The position numbers and the translations under genes were made by a program. From the NCBI GenBank assembly GCA_032622095.1, contig CP136061.1:96653345-96717344 (forward strand): 64,000 nucleotides of DNA, in the 5' to 3' direction. Below are positions 1-10,600 of the stretch, in pieces; the first letter of the stretch is position 1, and the number at the start of each line of letters is the position of its first letter. The stretch comes from Siphonodentalium dalli. Lineage: Eukaryota > Mollusca > Scaphopoda > Gadilida > Siphonodentaliidae. The notes below the pieces were generated by a model. That model was given only the letters and a program-made list of their open reading frames with translations. It had not been told where the DNA came from and did not search any database.

Positions 1-379
1 TCGAGCATAGGTCGCCTCGCATATATAAGAGAATGCATTGGCCTAACAATTTTTTACAATTTTAATAATTTGTTCTTGTATTCTTTAACAATTTTATAAT
101 TTCACCCATACGGAGCCCCAGACAAACATGAGCAGACGACACTCTTCTATATGCTTCTATATATGTGTGGGGCTCCCTGCAGGGTAATGGAGGTTTTTTA
201 TTTTATGTCCTAAAAATTGTAAGAAACATTTATTTTAAAAAAATGATAAAAAATTGTTAGGCAATGTATTCTCTTATATATGCGATGCGACCTATGGTCG
301 ACTCGCATATATAAGAGAATTCATTGGCACAGGGTAAAACAAATCCCGACTTACGACTGGATTTGATATGGCGGGTCAC
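1..379 (-). mobile_element. Family B MITE (GTGACCC ends), cut by window start
   Basis: The right end reads GACTGGATTTGATATGGCGG then GTCAC, the inverse of the family B left end at 2888. The shared palindromic module is at 264-327 and, cut by the window edge, at 1-50. The interior holds the family B centre with GGAGCCCCAGAC ... GTGTGGGGCTCC inverted arms. Non-autonomous: no transposase coding capacity. Confidence 0.85.
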
Positions 380-645
380 ATATATCGTCTCACATAAGAA
401 CCCCCAGTGCGTAAAGATCGAAATGTGGCCGTCACCGGCATGATATTGTCCATAACAGTAATCGTATTTGTGATTTTGCGAAAGGTCTCTATCTCTATTC
501 GTCATTCTTATCAGTAGTATTGCATTTAAGAAAGGTGTCAAATATATCATTTGTGTTTTGCATTCCGTTAATTTGCTATTTTGTGAAATGGCCCGCGCGT
601 TGTAGATCTAGCACCCAAGCTATGAAATAATGTCTTTAATTTGCA

Positions 646-1024
646 GAATGAGGTCCCCAAAGAGTGATTGTAGTGACGTTATCGCGCACGGCGAGGGCTT
701 GCGTAAACAAATTCGCCCTCTGGGAACCCCATTCTGATTAGGCACCAACTGCTATGGGATACCTAGGATCATATTGAGGTTCTCCAGTTGAAGTTGATCA
801 CCCATCAGTCATCTCGATTAAGCATTTTATCTTCTGCAAATTGGGGGATATAAAAACTGAACAGAGGGGGGGAAGTAATTAAAACAATGTTCGTTTGAGA
901 CGGTAGATACTTCCCAGAAGATGAAGCTTAAACATAATGAGGTCCGCAGAGGATGAATTTATTTATGATAGCCGGCCGTGAGGGATGGCGCCGCTAAATT
1001 CACCCTCTGTGGACCCTGGGATTC
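646..1024. repeat. Two related GGTCC hairpins
   Basis: Segments at about 646-735 and 937-1024 both begin AATGAGGTCC and end near CCCTCTG.G.ACCC..ATTCTG, each forming an imperfect hairpin with TTCGCCCTCTGG / TTCACCCTCTGTGG on the right arm. They look like two copies of one small foldback unit about 290 bp apart. Confidence 0.6.
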
Positions 1025-1389
1025 TGCAAATGACATACACACTATTTCAAGGCTTGGCTTTTAGCATTACAAAATCGATCAACCCCCATAACATTGAACC
1101 ACTCGACCTAGATGATACTTGCAGCTAGCATTGGTCTTAATGCTAAGTCAAGTAATTTGTAACACATGGTACAGGGAGGTTCTAACCACATATTAATCAG
1201 AAGGTAAGTTTAGGGCTGTCGTGATTAATCTATGGTCGACTAATCGTCGATGTGGCACGGCGTGGACCGCAATTGTCCTTACTCATGCCATTATCGATTG
1301 TGAACCATCATGTTGTATAGCTTGTCATTGGACACATTTCACAGAATGCACTACTACTGATATAAATTACGAATAGCTATTAACCTTCC

Positions 1390-1790
1390 TAAGGAGGAAA
1401 CCGCCGAAAGCGACAAAACATTTCGCGAAAAGATCACCACCCGAGGGAACCGCCGAAAGCGACGAAATCTCGTTTGATTACTTCGCTTTCGGCGGTTCTG
1501 TCGTTTGATTTTCTCGCCTCGACGAAAGCGCCGAAAGCGAAATAATCAAACGAGATTTCGTGGCGAGGGAACCGCGGAAAGCGAAATAATCAAATGATAC
1601 GAAATCTCGTTTGATTATATCGCTTTTCGCGGTTTCCGTGGGGTGAAAAAATCAAACGACAGAACCGCCGGAAGCGAGATAATGAAACGAGATTTCGTTT
1701 CATTTTAGCGCTTTCGGCGGTTCGCTCGTGTGACAATATATGTGCGCGTTCGGATATTGTGTCACTTTCGGTGGTTTCCTCGGTTAGCGG
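1390..1790. repeat. Cluster of interleaved palindromes, ACCGCCGAAAGCGA motif
   Basis: The motif ACCGCCGAAAGCG or its complement CGCTTTCGGCGGT recurs with variants at about 1400, 1450, 1485, 1525, 1570, 1620, 1665, 1710 and 1765, alternating in orientation and separated by AATCAAACGAGATTTCG or its complement. Any unit can pair with several others. GC content is clearly above the surroundings. No coding potential seen. Probably a foldback element. Confidence 0.7.
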
Positions 1791-2118
1791 ATTCCATTTC
1801 CTCCGCCCGTACTAGGTTGGCCCTAACTGTAATTCCGCTTGTGACAAAATATAGTGCCGTTCAAACTTCTTACCACTAACGGTACACTATATGGTTCTAA
1901 TTACCTTGATTACTGTGTACTTACATGCGTTGTTATCGTGTCATAGTCAGTGTTGGCTCGATGATTACACACAACGTACGCATGCCCATGTTTGGCTTAT
2001 CGAAATCGAAATCGAAACTACGGATATGGTAAAACGACAACGGACAGAAGTAACCCAATCTTTAGTGACGTAGTATCATATTAGTAATTATTATCAGTAG
2101 TAGTAAAGACCCAGTGCC

Positions 2119-2432
2119 ATGCATTGGCGTAACAAATTTTATATTATTTTGTATAATTGTTAAAGAATGTAAGAAAATATGAAAAAAGAATGATAAAAAA
2201 TTGTTAAAGAATTTAAGAATGATGATAAAAAATGATAAAACAAAATTGTTAAAGAATGTAAGAAAAATTATGAAATTGTTAAAAAGATATAAGAAAAAAT
2301 GATAAAAATTATTATAGAATGTAAGAAAACAATTATCAAAAAATGATAAACAATTGTTAGGCCTATACATTCTCTTATATATGCGAGGTGACCTATGGTC
2401 GACTCGCATATATAAGAGAATGCATTGGCACA
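2119..2432 (-). mobile_element. Decayed element with the shared palindromic module
   Basis: Begins GCATTGGCGTAACAAATTTT, passes through an A/T-rich array of AGAATGTAAGAAAA-like units, and ends with one full palindromic module (about 2360-2430, ATTCTCTTATATATGCGAGG...GCATTGGCAC). The outer family-specific ends are missing. Confidence 0.65.
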
Positions 2433-2887
2433 TGGTCATTTTATGCGAAAGGAGTCGACCGTCGGTCTTGATCGACACACATGTCTGAATATCATTCTTT
2501 ATACTGGTGTGCATCAGTTATACATTAATATTCACATAGCCTGTATGTGTTACACTAAATCCTGATCGGTGATTGGTCAACTGCCGATTGGATCACCCGT
2601 TTCATAACCCAAAAACGCAGGCCGTAGCAAGAACACGATGTCACTAATTGTTGACCTAATCACTAAAAAATATTAATTGGTCGTACTTTTAAATGTTCAG
2701 ACGAATTTCATCTTAAGCCAGATTTTTTTATATCGACGACATGATCGTTGCTAAGTGCTTGTATATCTTATATTGGGGTGACTTAACGTGCTGCATGGGC
2801 TAGTCTCAAATTTTCGTCAGATTTTGTGAAAATAAATAAGATTACATTCAGCTTTTCTAAGGGAATAAATCATCAAGAAGCTATAAT

Positions 2888-3306
2888 GTGACCCGCCATA
2901 TCAAATCCAGTCGTAAGTCAGGATTTTTGTTACGCTGTGCCAATGCATTCTCTTATATATGCGAGTCGACCGTAGGTCGCCTCGCATATATAAGAGAATG
3001 CATTGGCCTAACAATTTTTTATAATTTTTTTTTAAATAAATGTTTCTTACAATTTTTAGGACATAAAATAAAAAACATCCATTACCCTTCAGGGAGCCCC
3101 ACACATATATAGAAGCATATAGAAGAGTGTCGTCTGCTCATGTTTGTCTGGGGCTCTGTATGGGTAAAATTATAAAATTGTTAAAGAATACAAGAAAAAA
3201 TTATAAAAATTGTAAAACATTGTTAGGCCAATGCATTCTCTTATATATGCGAGGCGACCTATGGTCGACTCGCATATATAAGAGAATGCATTGGCACAGG
3301 GTAAAA
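2888..3306 (+). mobile_element. Family B MITE, right end truncated
   Basis: Left TIR GTGACCCGCCATATCAAATC at 2888, palindromic module at 2938-3006, family centre with AGGACATAAAATAAAAAACA and AGGGAGCCCCACAC ... TCTGGGGCTC, second module inverted at 3230-3296, ending at CACAGGGTAAA without the expected right TIR. Confidence 0.85.
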
Positions 3307-3574
3307 ATGTGCCCAAAAACGACAACAGCGCCGTATCCCCCAATAACAGACACCCACGGCATTCATTTCTTAAATACAAAAGACATTTATGCTCGACCAT
3401 TTTATGTCGCTTCAAACTGTAAACCCTCATATGGCAACTGAAAATTGCTCACACGGTCATGGTATTTGTATTATATAAACACTGTTATTTCGCCTGTCAG
3501 AGACGACGGAATCATGGTCTCGTGTGATTTTGAACATGGTCAGCAACGAGTCTGGTTATAACCCTGCGTATCAA

Positions 3575-3900
3575 TACTCAGCATAATCTATATATAAAAG
3601 AGTAGGCTCTGTCTATCTAACTGTTCGCGACCGATTTCAACCAAATTTGGTGTGGTGCCTCGAGGTACCACGCGGATGTATAACGGCGTTAGTATTTCAA
3701 AATTCTGATTTCAAAAACAGAAAATGAATTTTAAAAAATGATAATTAATTAAAAATAAATAATAACGAATTGTTATTAAATTTACCAAGGAGTTGAAACA
3801 TCTGCTTTAAAATAAAATGTTGTTATAAAAGTTGGTGTTAAATCAAATTCTTTAAAGAATAACACGCATAAAGGGGCCACAGGCTTGACTCAGAAGCCAG
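3575..3900. repeat. Probable old interspersed repeat fragment
   Basis: The phrase CGACCGATTTCAACCAAATT at about 3629, after a run of short AT-rich sequence, resembles GAACCGATTTCAATAATATT at 23850 and 24010 within the CGTCCGTCC repeat. Similarity by eye only; borders uncertain. Confidence 0.35.
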
Positions 3901-4305
3901 TTACCCGTATATATATAACCTGGACTAGTTTAAGGCCCACACGTGTAATTGTTCAGGTCGGACATGGCTTGGAGGATGGGACAACACGCGACGATAAGTG
4001 ATGATGATAGTTATCTCACGAAAACGCCTATCATTAGGTTGATTGACAAGTTGATTGTGCGTCGGAAGATATCATTATCGGTCCATGGTATACTGCCCAT
4101 TACATTGGTGTGGTATATCTGATAGCTGACATATGCAATAATGAGCAAATCTCACGTCATGATATGTGTTGATCGTCAAGATAGCATGCAATTATATATG
4201 TGGTGGGTGTGTGTATTCCATAAACAGGAGGAGGCGCGCTATGTGTGCAATACTATACAGTTATTATACAATGGTGTGTACAGTATGCGTTTTTCTTGTA
4301 CGGGT

Positions 4306-4366
4306 CCAGGTTGTGGTGAAAAGTCATATTGTGTCGAGTCCAATTGACTTTTTCACCACAACCTGG
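4306..4366. repeat. Hairpin, about 26-bp arms
   Basis: CCAGGTTGTGGTGAAAAGTC is followed, after a short loop, by GACTTTTTCACCACAACCTG plus G. A related short inverted pair (TCATATTG ... CAATATGAC ... CAATATTAC) occurs at 4655-4718. No terminator function is implied. Confidence 0.7.
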
Positions 4367-4835
4367 ATGAGTATAATGACATTTTAGTTATCCATCTGTA
4401 TGTTTATCCAAATTTTGGGAACAAAACTTTTGTGGTTAATTTTGGTATTTGTCGGCACTTAATTCTCTATAAAAGCCTGTATTTGATCATCAGAAGGCAC
4501 GATTTGGAACAGTAAACACGGAAGTGAAAAAAAAAACTCAATGCGGAAGTGAAACGCCTGATAAATCCACCAGTTTTGTGCGCGCATCGCAATTTCACTG
4601 ATTCATTTCGCAATAGAGTTAATTCGTGACATCACTGAGTCTCGATAAAAAAAAAGTCATATTGCACACTTGGGAGTCCAATATGACATTCGGGAGTCCA
4701 ATATTACTTTTTCCCGGATTATCACGTGGCGGCTTTTGTCCAATCAGAAATAGTCTCAGTTAAGGGATGGATAATAATAATGTGGCATCCACGATAATCT
4801 AAATAGTTCCCCGTTGTTCAGCAGAAAGCTGAAAT

Positions 4836-5110
4836 GTGTTGGGCAACTCACCGATTATGACAGAATATGAACGGGAAAAGCGTATAGAATGCACATGTAC
4901 CACAGGTAACTACGTGAGAATTAAAATCTATGTAGTTCCACCTGTAGCGATGCTACCGAATTTTCCTGTAAATAGCATGCAATTATCTCGCAAGAATAAA
5001 TCACACATATATTTTAAGGCAAATGCTAGTAGCACCGTTACAAGTGGTACTACATAAATTTTACTTCCCATTGGCAAAGATGCATGATATATGCATGTTT
5101 CCGTTCAAAC
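4836..5110 (+). repeat. Dispersed repeat, copy 1
   Basis: Shares extended similarity with 43790-44060: AATGCA.. TGTACCACAG, TTCCACCTGTAGCG, ACACCGTTAC or AGCACCGTTAC, TACTTYCCAT and ATGCATGTT in the same order and spacing. Both copies are partly open in the same frame (conserved peptide CTTxNYVRIK), so a decayed coding repeat is possible. Not recognised. Confidence 0.55.
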
Positions 5111-5552
5111 TAAATCGCTAAAACAAAATTACCTATGAGTAAACACCATACAAAATGCATTAGATGGTCGATAAATAGTACATCCTATGTTAGTATGAAT
5201 AAATTGTTTTTGTTTTAAACATTTAAATATGACATGACATCAGGGAACGTGGTTTTTAACAAGCGGTGCTCCAAAAAAAATAAATTTTCTCATGCAGTTC
5301 ATACTTTTGACGCTGTATTTGGGTATAACAAACACATTAAGTTTACGTTGCCATGAATATCGTGCACAGCAACTGGTACTCGTTTTATGTTATGTTGTTG
5401 TTCTGCTGGAAGCTTGGAACATAGAGAGTCCAATCATGACTTTAACTGATGAATGTTACTTTATTTGTTGACAAATAGAGTGTGACGGTATGTCCGTTGA
5501 TACACCAGTGTATACGTTGGTCTGACTTATTTATTTAGCCGTACATATACAA

Positions 5553-5956
5553 CCCTGGTCAAGTGCTCCTGCTAATGTGCTATGATGCCGTTGGGTCCTG
5601 CTGAATTGATATGATGCTGTTAGGGCAAACTGATGCTGTTAACAAAAAGTACCATTATATTTTTTTTAATTGACTTTTTCGCAGCGTTCTGATAATCTAG
5701 ACATATCCAGGAAAAGCCATTATGGGTGTCAAACATTCAAAAACATATTTATTGCGAATATATGTGTTCTTGAATGCCTCACACACAGACTGTTTTTTTC
5801 TCAAATCGCTCGGATTAGCCAAACACCGCGAAAATGACAACTTTAGGAAAAATAACTGTACTTTTTCGTAACGGCATAAGTTTGACCTACCCGCATCATA
5901 GCAATTCAGCAGGACCACCATCATCATAGCATATTAGGAGGATCACTTGACCAGGA
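5553..5956. mobile_element. MITE with CCTGGTCAAGTG ends, intact copy
   Basis: Left end CCCTGGTCAAGTGCTCCTGC, right end inverse (ATCACTTGACCAGG). The inner arms CTAATGTGCTATGATG and CATCATAGCATATTAG extend the TIR to about 35 bp. The same family occurs at 35777-36771 (interrupted) and about 12195-12350 (half). No coding capacity. Confidence 0.75.
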
Positions 5957-6501
5957 GTGATATAAGTTTAACCTACATTTATGTTTAGTCCACGTGAACT
6001 GACAAAGGTCATATCAGTTCTGATTTAATAGCTCTTTGTGACAAGAAGCTTTTTCGCGCAGTTACTGTCAACTCAATTCAATTATTTTTTGTATTCTCGA
6101 GACATGTCGTTTGGGACATAGCGCAATCGACGTAATATTATAACAATGAAGCCCCCAATAATCTAGTCTGTGACAAGATCTGGCCTTTTAAATGAGCCGC
6201 GGCGTGGAAATCTACATCAATCCAATGCATAGATAAAAGGTTTCTTCTATATAATCCGCCACAGCACCTTACTGCTATTAAAAGAAATTGCTATCAGACA
6301 ACTTCTTTTGTGAATTTAAATGAACTAATTTGCATTCATAGACGAACTATTTTCAAATAAATGGCGTACTAGGATGTGTCATTGCGTTTGGTCTCAAGGG
6401 ACATTCTGGTTAGCCGCTGTCGTGAATTTTAATGCACACGCTATGGGATATAACAATATTCTTACATTGTATATTACATATAAATAGTTTAGCTTTGGTG
6501 C

Positions 6502-7024
6502 TTAAAGATACGGGCGGTGTTGGCGGTGGGTATGCTGTTAAACTATTCACCTCAGTCAAAACCGCCATAAATAGAAGGAATAGTAAGATATAGACATACT
6601 TTGTTCTTATGTCAATCAGAAACATGGCACAAACAGTATGTTATTGTCAATTTTTTCCCCTTTGTTTTGTAAACAAAAGCAAAAAAAGTTTCCTGGCTTT
6701 TGTTTAGATCCGGATATGGTAAATATAAAGAGCGTTATCTGTTTCTCTTTTCCTGATATGGAAATAATAAAGAGCGTTTATATCATTTTTGTGTGATTAA
6801 CCAATAGAATTGCATTGTGTTATGTAAACAGAAGCACAACTATTGTAACACGGACAGGCTCTTGTTTATGTACACCATCGTACGTCTTGACGACAATATA
6901 CTATGTACGCTCTGATTATGTTTGGCATATGAGCGGATCTGTATGTATTTTGGTGTTCCTTCTGTTGATGGCGATTTGAACAAATATAAATATTCCTGCA
7001 ACGAACGCCACCCGTGCCTTTAAA
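6502..7024. mobile_element. TIR element (TTAAAGATACGGGCGG ends), uninterrupted
   Basis: Left end TTAAAGATACGGGCGGTGTT, right end AACGCCACCCGTGCCTTTAA, an inverted pair of about 20 bp. 24782-25824 is a second copy in the same orientation that carries a nested insertion, so this copy shows the uninterrupted state. Confidence 0.75.
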
Positions 7025-7527
7025 GTTGAATGCATATTACCAACGTGGTATGGCGTCGCATCTCACGCATACCTTTGAACACAGTGTTGTTACATTGTTT
7101 CTGACAAAAATTGAGTGATCATATAGCCATCACATGTGGCCGATTTTATATAGCAAAGTCCAATTTTATTTCCTTAAATAAAACGCACATTAACTTCAGA
7201 TATGACACAATGAATATATAGACTACAAATGCGAAAAATCTCAAATTTCAGAAGTTCTTGGTATAAAAAACAGTGAACTTCGAAGGATGTATTCATTCAA
7301 CAGTATAGGGAGTGGGCTAAATGTTTCTTAAATTTTGCGTCACCCCAATATAACAAGAACCATACTAAACAAATTATAAGAACACCATTTTGTGATATCA
7401 CGATATTTATGCAAGAATTGCGTCAACGCTTTAATATGTCCAAAGCAGATATGCGTACATATACATAGTCACTCGTCCAACTATTCAAAAGTTGTGCTTT
7501 CAACGAATACTTTCTGCATCACTCCAG

Positions 7528-7660
7528 ACACATCAAACTGGAGGCGGAACTGGCTGAGATGAACTGGCGAATCAAATGGGACGACATAATATTCGGCTGC
7601 ATGGACAAACGGAATGGAGGCAGACTGGAGAGACAGGGTAGCCGAGTCAGTTTAGTCAGG
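7528..7660 (+). CDS. Exon a: cytoplasmic juxtamembrane segment of receptor guanylate cyclase
   Basis: Acceptor CACTCCAG at 7527, donor GTAGGTGT at 7661. One base completes a codon from the upstream exon (phase 2), then 44 codons follow. The peptide starts [19 protein letters not shown] and ends GSRVSLVR. The motif E-x-E-L-A-x-x-x-W-R-I-K-W-D-D corresponds to the conserved post-membrane segment of natriuretic peptide receptors (ELASELWRVRWEDV type). The transmembrane helix should be encoded by the preceding exon, which I could not find between 1 and 7527. The 3' end in phase 0 fits the next exon. Confidence 0.9.
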
Positions 7661-10600
7661 GTAGGTGTAATGTTATACAAATACATGGGCGTGGCTAGAG
7701 GGGTCTCCGATGGGTGCTGTCCACCTTGAAATTCCAACTTCTCATCCCCCTTAACCATTTACCCAACAAACCGGCCAAAACCGGCCAAATAAAGCTTCAA
7801 CAGCCTAAAATATCTTCGGTCTGTCTCAATAGAACCATACACATATGGATATCATTGGAACCGGCTCATTGACCACATTGTGATAGTTACAGTTATGCCC
7901 TGTGCCAATGCATTCTCTTATATATGCGAGTCGACCATAGGTCGCCTCGCATATATAAGAGAATGCATTGGCCTATTTTTTAACACTTTTTACCATTTTT
8001 TCTTACATTCTTTAACAATTTTATAATTTTTAATGTGTTAAGACAATGCATTCTCTTATATATGCGAGGCGACCTATGGTCGACTCGCATATATAAGAGA
8101 ATGCATTGGCACAGGGCCGTTCTGTTGGGTAAAGGGTTAAACCAGACCAAAGTACCATGTTTGTGTAGTACCATTATATTCGAACTTTCTAACTGGTATA
8201 CTCAACATTTCCAACTGTTGAAAATAATGTCCGATCTGGCACCCCTTTAAATAGGCTATAACATTTTCAACTGATGGCCAATTCAGACCAAACGTTTTAT
8301 CAAAGGTAGCCAAAATGTGCTGTTGTTGGTCTATATATATAACATATTAACAGCTACAGTTACTGGTTGTAAAATTAAACAATAAGAATTATTGAAAATT
8401 ATTTGTGTTATTATGTTTCGAAGTAACGTTATAAGTCATGAATGTCCAACTGCTGAAACCTTTGACGAAAGTCGGGTGATCTCGCACCCCATGTCGCTAC
8501 GCCCCCTTACACGTCATACCCCAGTCTCTTTGAAACGCCGACGAAAATCCTATATCGGATGTACGTCTCTAGAACTCTCTATTAAAATTAGGTTATGTTT
8601 TGAATGGATTCCCTACATTTCATTGGCGATCGGCGCAGACAACGCGTGGGTTGTGGTAACAGATCACTTCACAGAAAAGTGTACATTGGACTGATCTAGT
8701 ATTCATTTAGAGGGATGTTAGGGTGATTAGAGCAGACGACTGATAAATAAAAGTGCAGAAGGAACCATATTTATTGAGGGAAATGGTTAGACATGGTCGT
8801 TTCTTGAACTCATTATATATACATGGGTAACTACTCATCTATGATGATTTAGTATAGAACGGGCTACAGCTGTGACTACAGTAATGCCATAAGTCATCGA
8901 CTCTTTAACTACAGCAGAATTATGGGTAACTTTTCAGAGTTTAGTCGGAAATATGGCTTGTTGCCATTCATCGGAAAGCCTCTCCCCGAGAGCTTTCCGA
9001 TGAATGGCAACAAGCCATATTTCCGACTAAATCCTGAAAAAGTTACCCATAATTCTGCTGTAGTTAACGAGTCGATTACTTGGGGCATTACTGTATGCCT
9101 GCACCATTTGGTAACAAGTTCCATGTGTAACAAATAAATCAGTACCGATCGTAGTATATATCAATAGACATCCCTCGTCGATCAGGCTGGATCTGGTTCT
9201 CATTGTTATGATCTGACTAGAGTTGACGAATAGCGTTTTTATTTCAGAAAATAAATGGAGAATAATACATTTACACTGTGTGAATGGAAAGGGCAAAGAT
9301 GCATAGGTTAATCAGATAGTTATATTCGATCGCAGCCATGCAACATCGTTCGTTATATGTTTACATGTGATACATTACAATAAGTAATATATGTGACCAA
9401 TTTGTTATCGGGATTTATCACATAATTTGGCCATAAAAGCAGTTTCATAATTATCGGCAATAGACACGTTTAATATCAGCGCGTGCGATGACGTCACGGC
9501 GTTCTTCAAATCACTTGCGATCGCTGTAGTTTATGATTGTTGTTTTCGATGAATATTTCGCGTTGCTTCGGGTTTATTTGATTATGTGATAAAAGGTATC
9601 TCACACTCGTCCTATTTTATACGTAATTTATCAACCTCGTCCTCTAAATTCTATTTGAGCCTCGGTAAACCTCGGCTCAAATCGAATTTAGTGAACTCGG
9701 TTGATAAATTCCAAATAAATAGAAACTCATGTGAGATCCTCTATATAGGGAACGAATAGCACCTGCTCTTACTATGTAATCAATTACAAAAACATCCATG
9801 AACACTATGTTGCAAAAATCATGTTGGTTATCTGTAACGAAATACAAGTTTAACCCTTTACCCAACAGAAGGGCCCTGTGCCAATGCATTCTCTTATATA
9901 TGCGAGTCGACCATACGTCGCCTCGCATATATAAGAGAATGCATTGGCTTAATACATTAAAAATTATAAAATTGTTAAAGAATATAAGAAAAAATGGTAA
10001 AAAGTGTTAAAAAAAGTTTTTTTTTAGGCCAATGCATTCTCTTATATATGCGAGGCGACCTATGGTCAACTCGCATATATAAGAGAATGCATTGGCACAG
10101 GGCATAACTGTAACCATCACAATGTGGTCAATGAACCGGTTCCAATGATATCCATATTTGTATGGTGTTATTGAGACAGACCGAAGATATTTTAGGCTGT
10201 TGAAGCTTTATTTGGCCGGTTTTGGCCGGTTTGTTGGGTAAAGGGTTAATGGTTGTCATGGGTGAGCATATTTCTTAAATCAGCATTCGGAAAGTTGAGA
10301 TAGTATATTCCTGTTATCTGGCAAGAACAGCATCGTAAACAAATTAGTTTACCAATCAAAAGTATATTTCATATTTCTGTGAATTGATCCACATGGCTTT
10401 ATGTTTGTTCTGATTTATATAACGCATGTGTTATATAACGCATTATAGTATAATGCTTCATAAATATATTATGCCATCTAAATAGTATATATATGGTAGG
10501 TGTATGTTCCACCTTAGATGGTGGTGTTACACATTAAACAATTCACAATTATGACTTATTTCGAGCATAGGAACATAGAACATTGCAGAAATATTATACG

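Larger units (their letters stand above)
1..7527. other. Upstream intron or flank without recognised exons
   Basis: No exon could be supported here. Inference: part of the intron upstream of the juxtamembrane exon, because exon a needs a preceding exon ending in phase 2. It holds repeats listed separately (1-379, 646-1024, 1390-1790, 2119-2432, 2888-3306, 4306-4366, 4836-5110, 5553-5956, 6502-7024). I see nothing definable in 380-640, 1031-1389, 1800-2100, 2435-2885, 3310-3570, 5120-5550, 5960-6500 and 7030-7520. Confidence 0.6.

Noticed and set aside
4141-4387. Cysteine-rich or hydrophobic open frames as the missing extracellular/transmembrane exon
   Set aside because: The frame crosses a hairpin repeat, has no matching splice phase (phase 2 donor needed) and lacks receptor motifs.
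7519-7758. Open frame on the - strand across 7519-7758
   Set aside because: Shadow of exon a, which reads on the + strand as the juxtamembrane segment of the cyclase.
7980-8250. Recurrent open frames with QCILLYMR or [11 protein letters not shown] peptides (also near 2062, 2901, 3127, 9798, 15582, 23340, 32408, 43145, 47869)
   Set aside because: They are translations of the palindromic module in MITE families A and B. They occur on both strands and change outside the module, so they are not a gene family.
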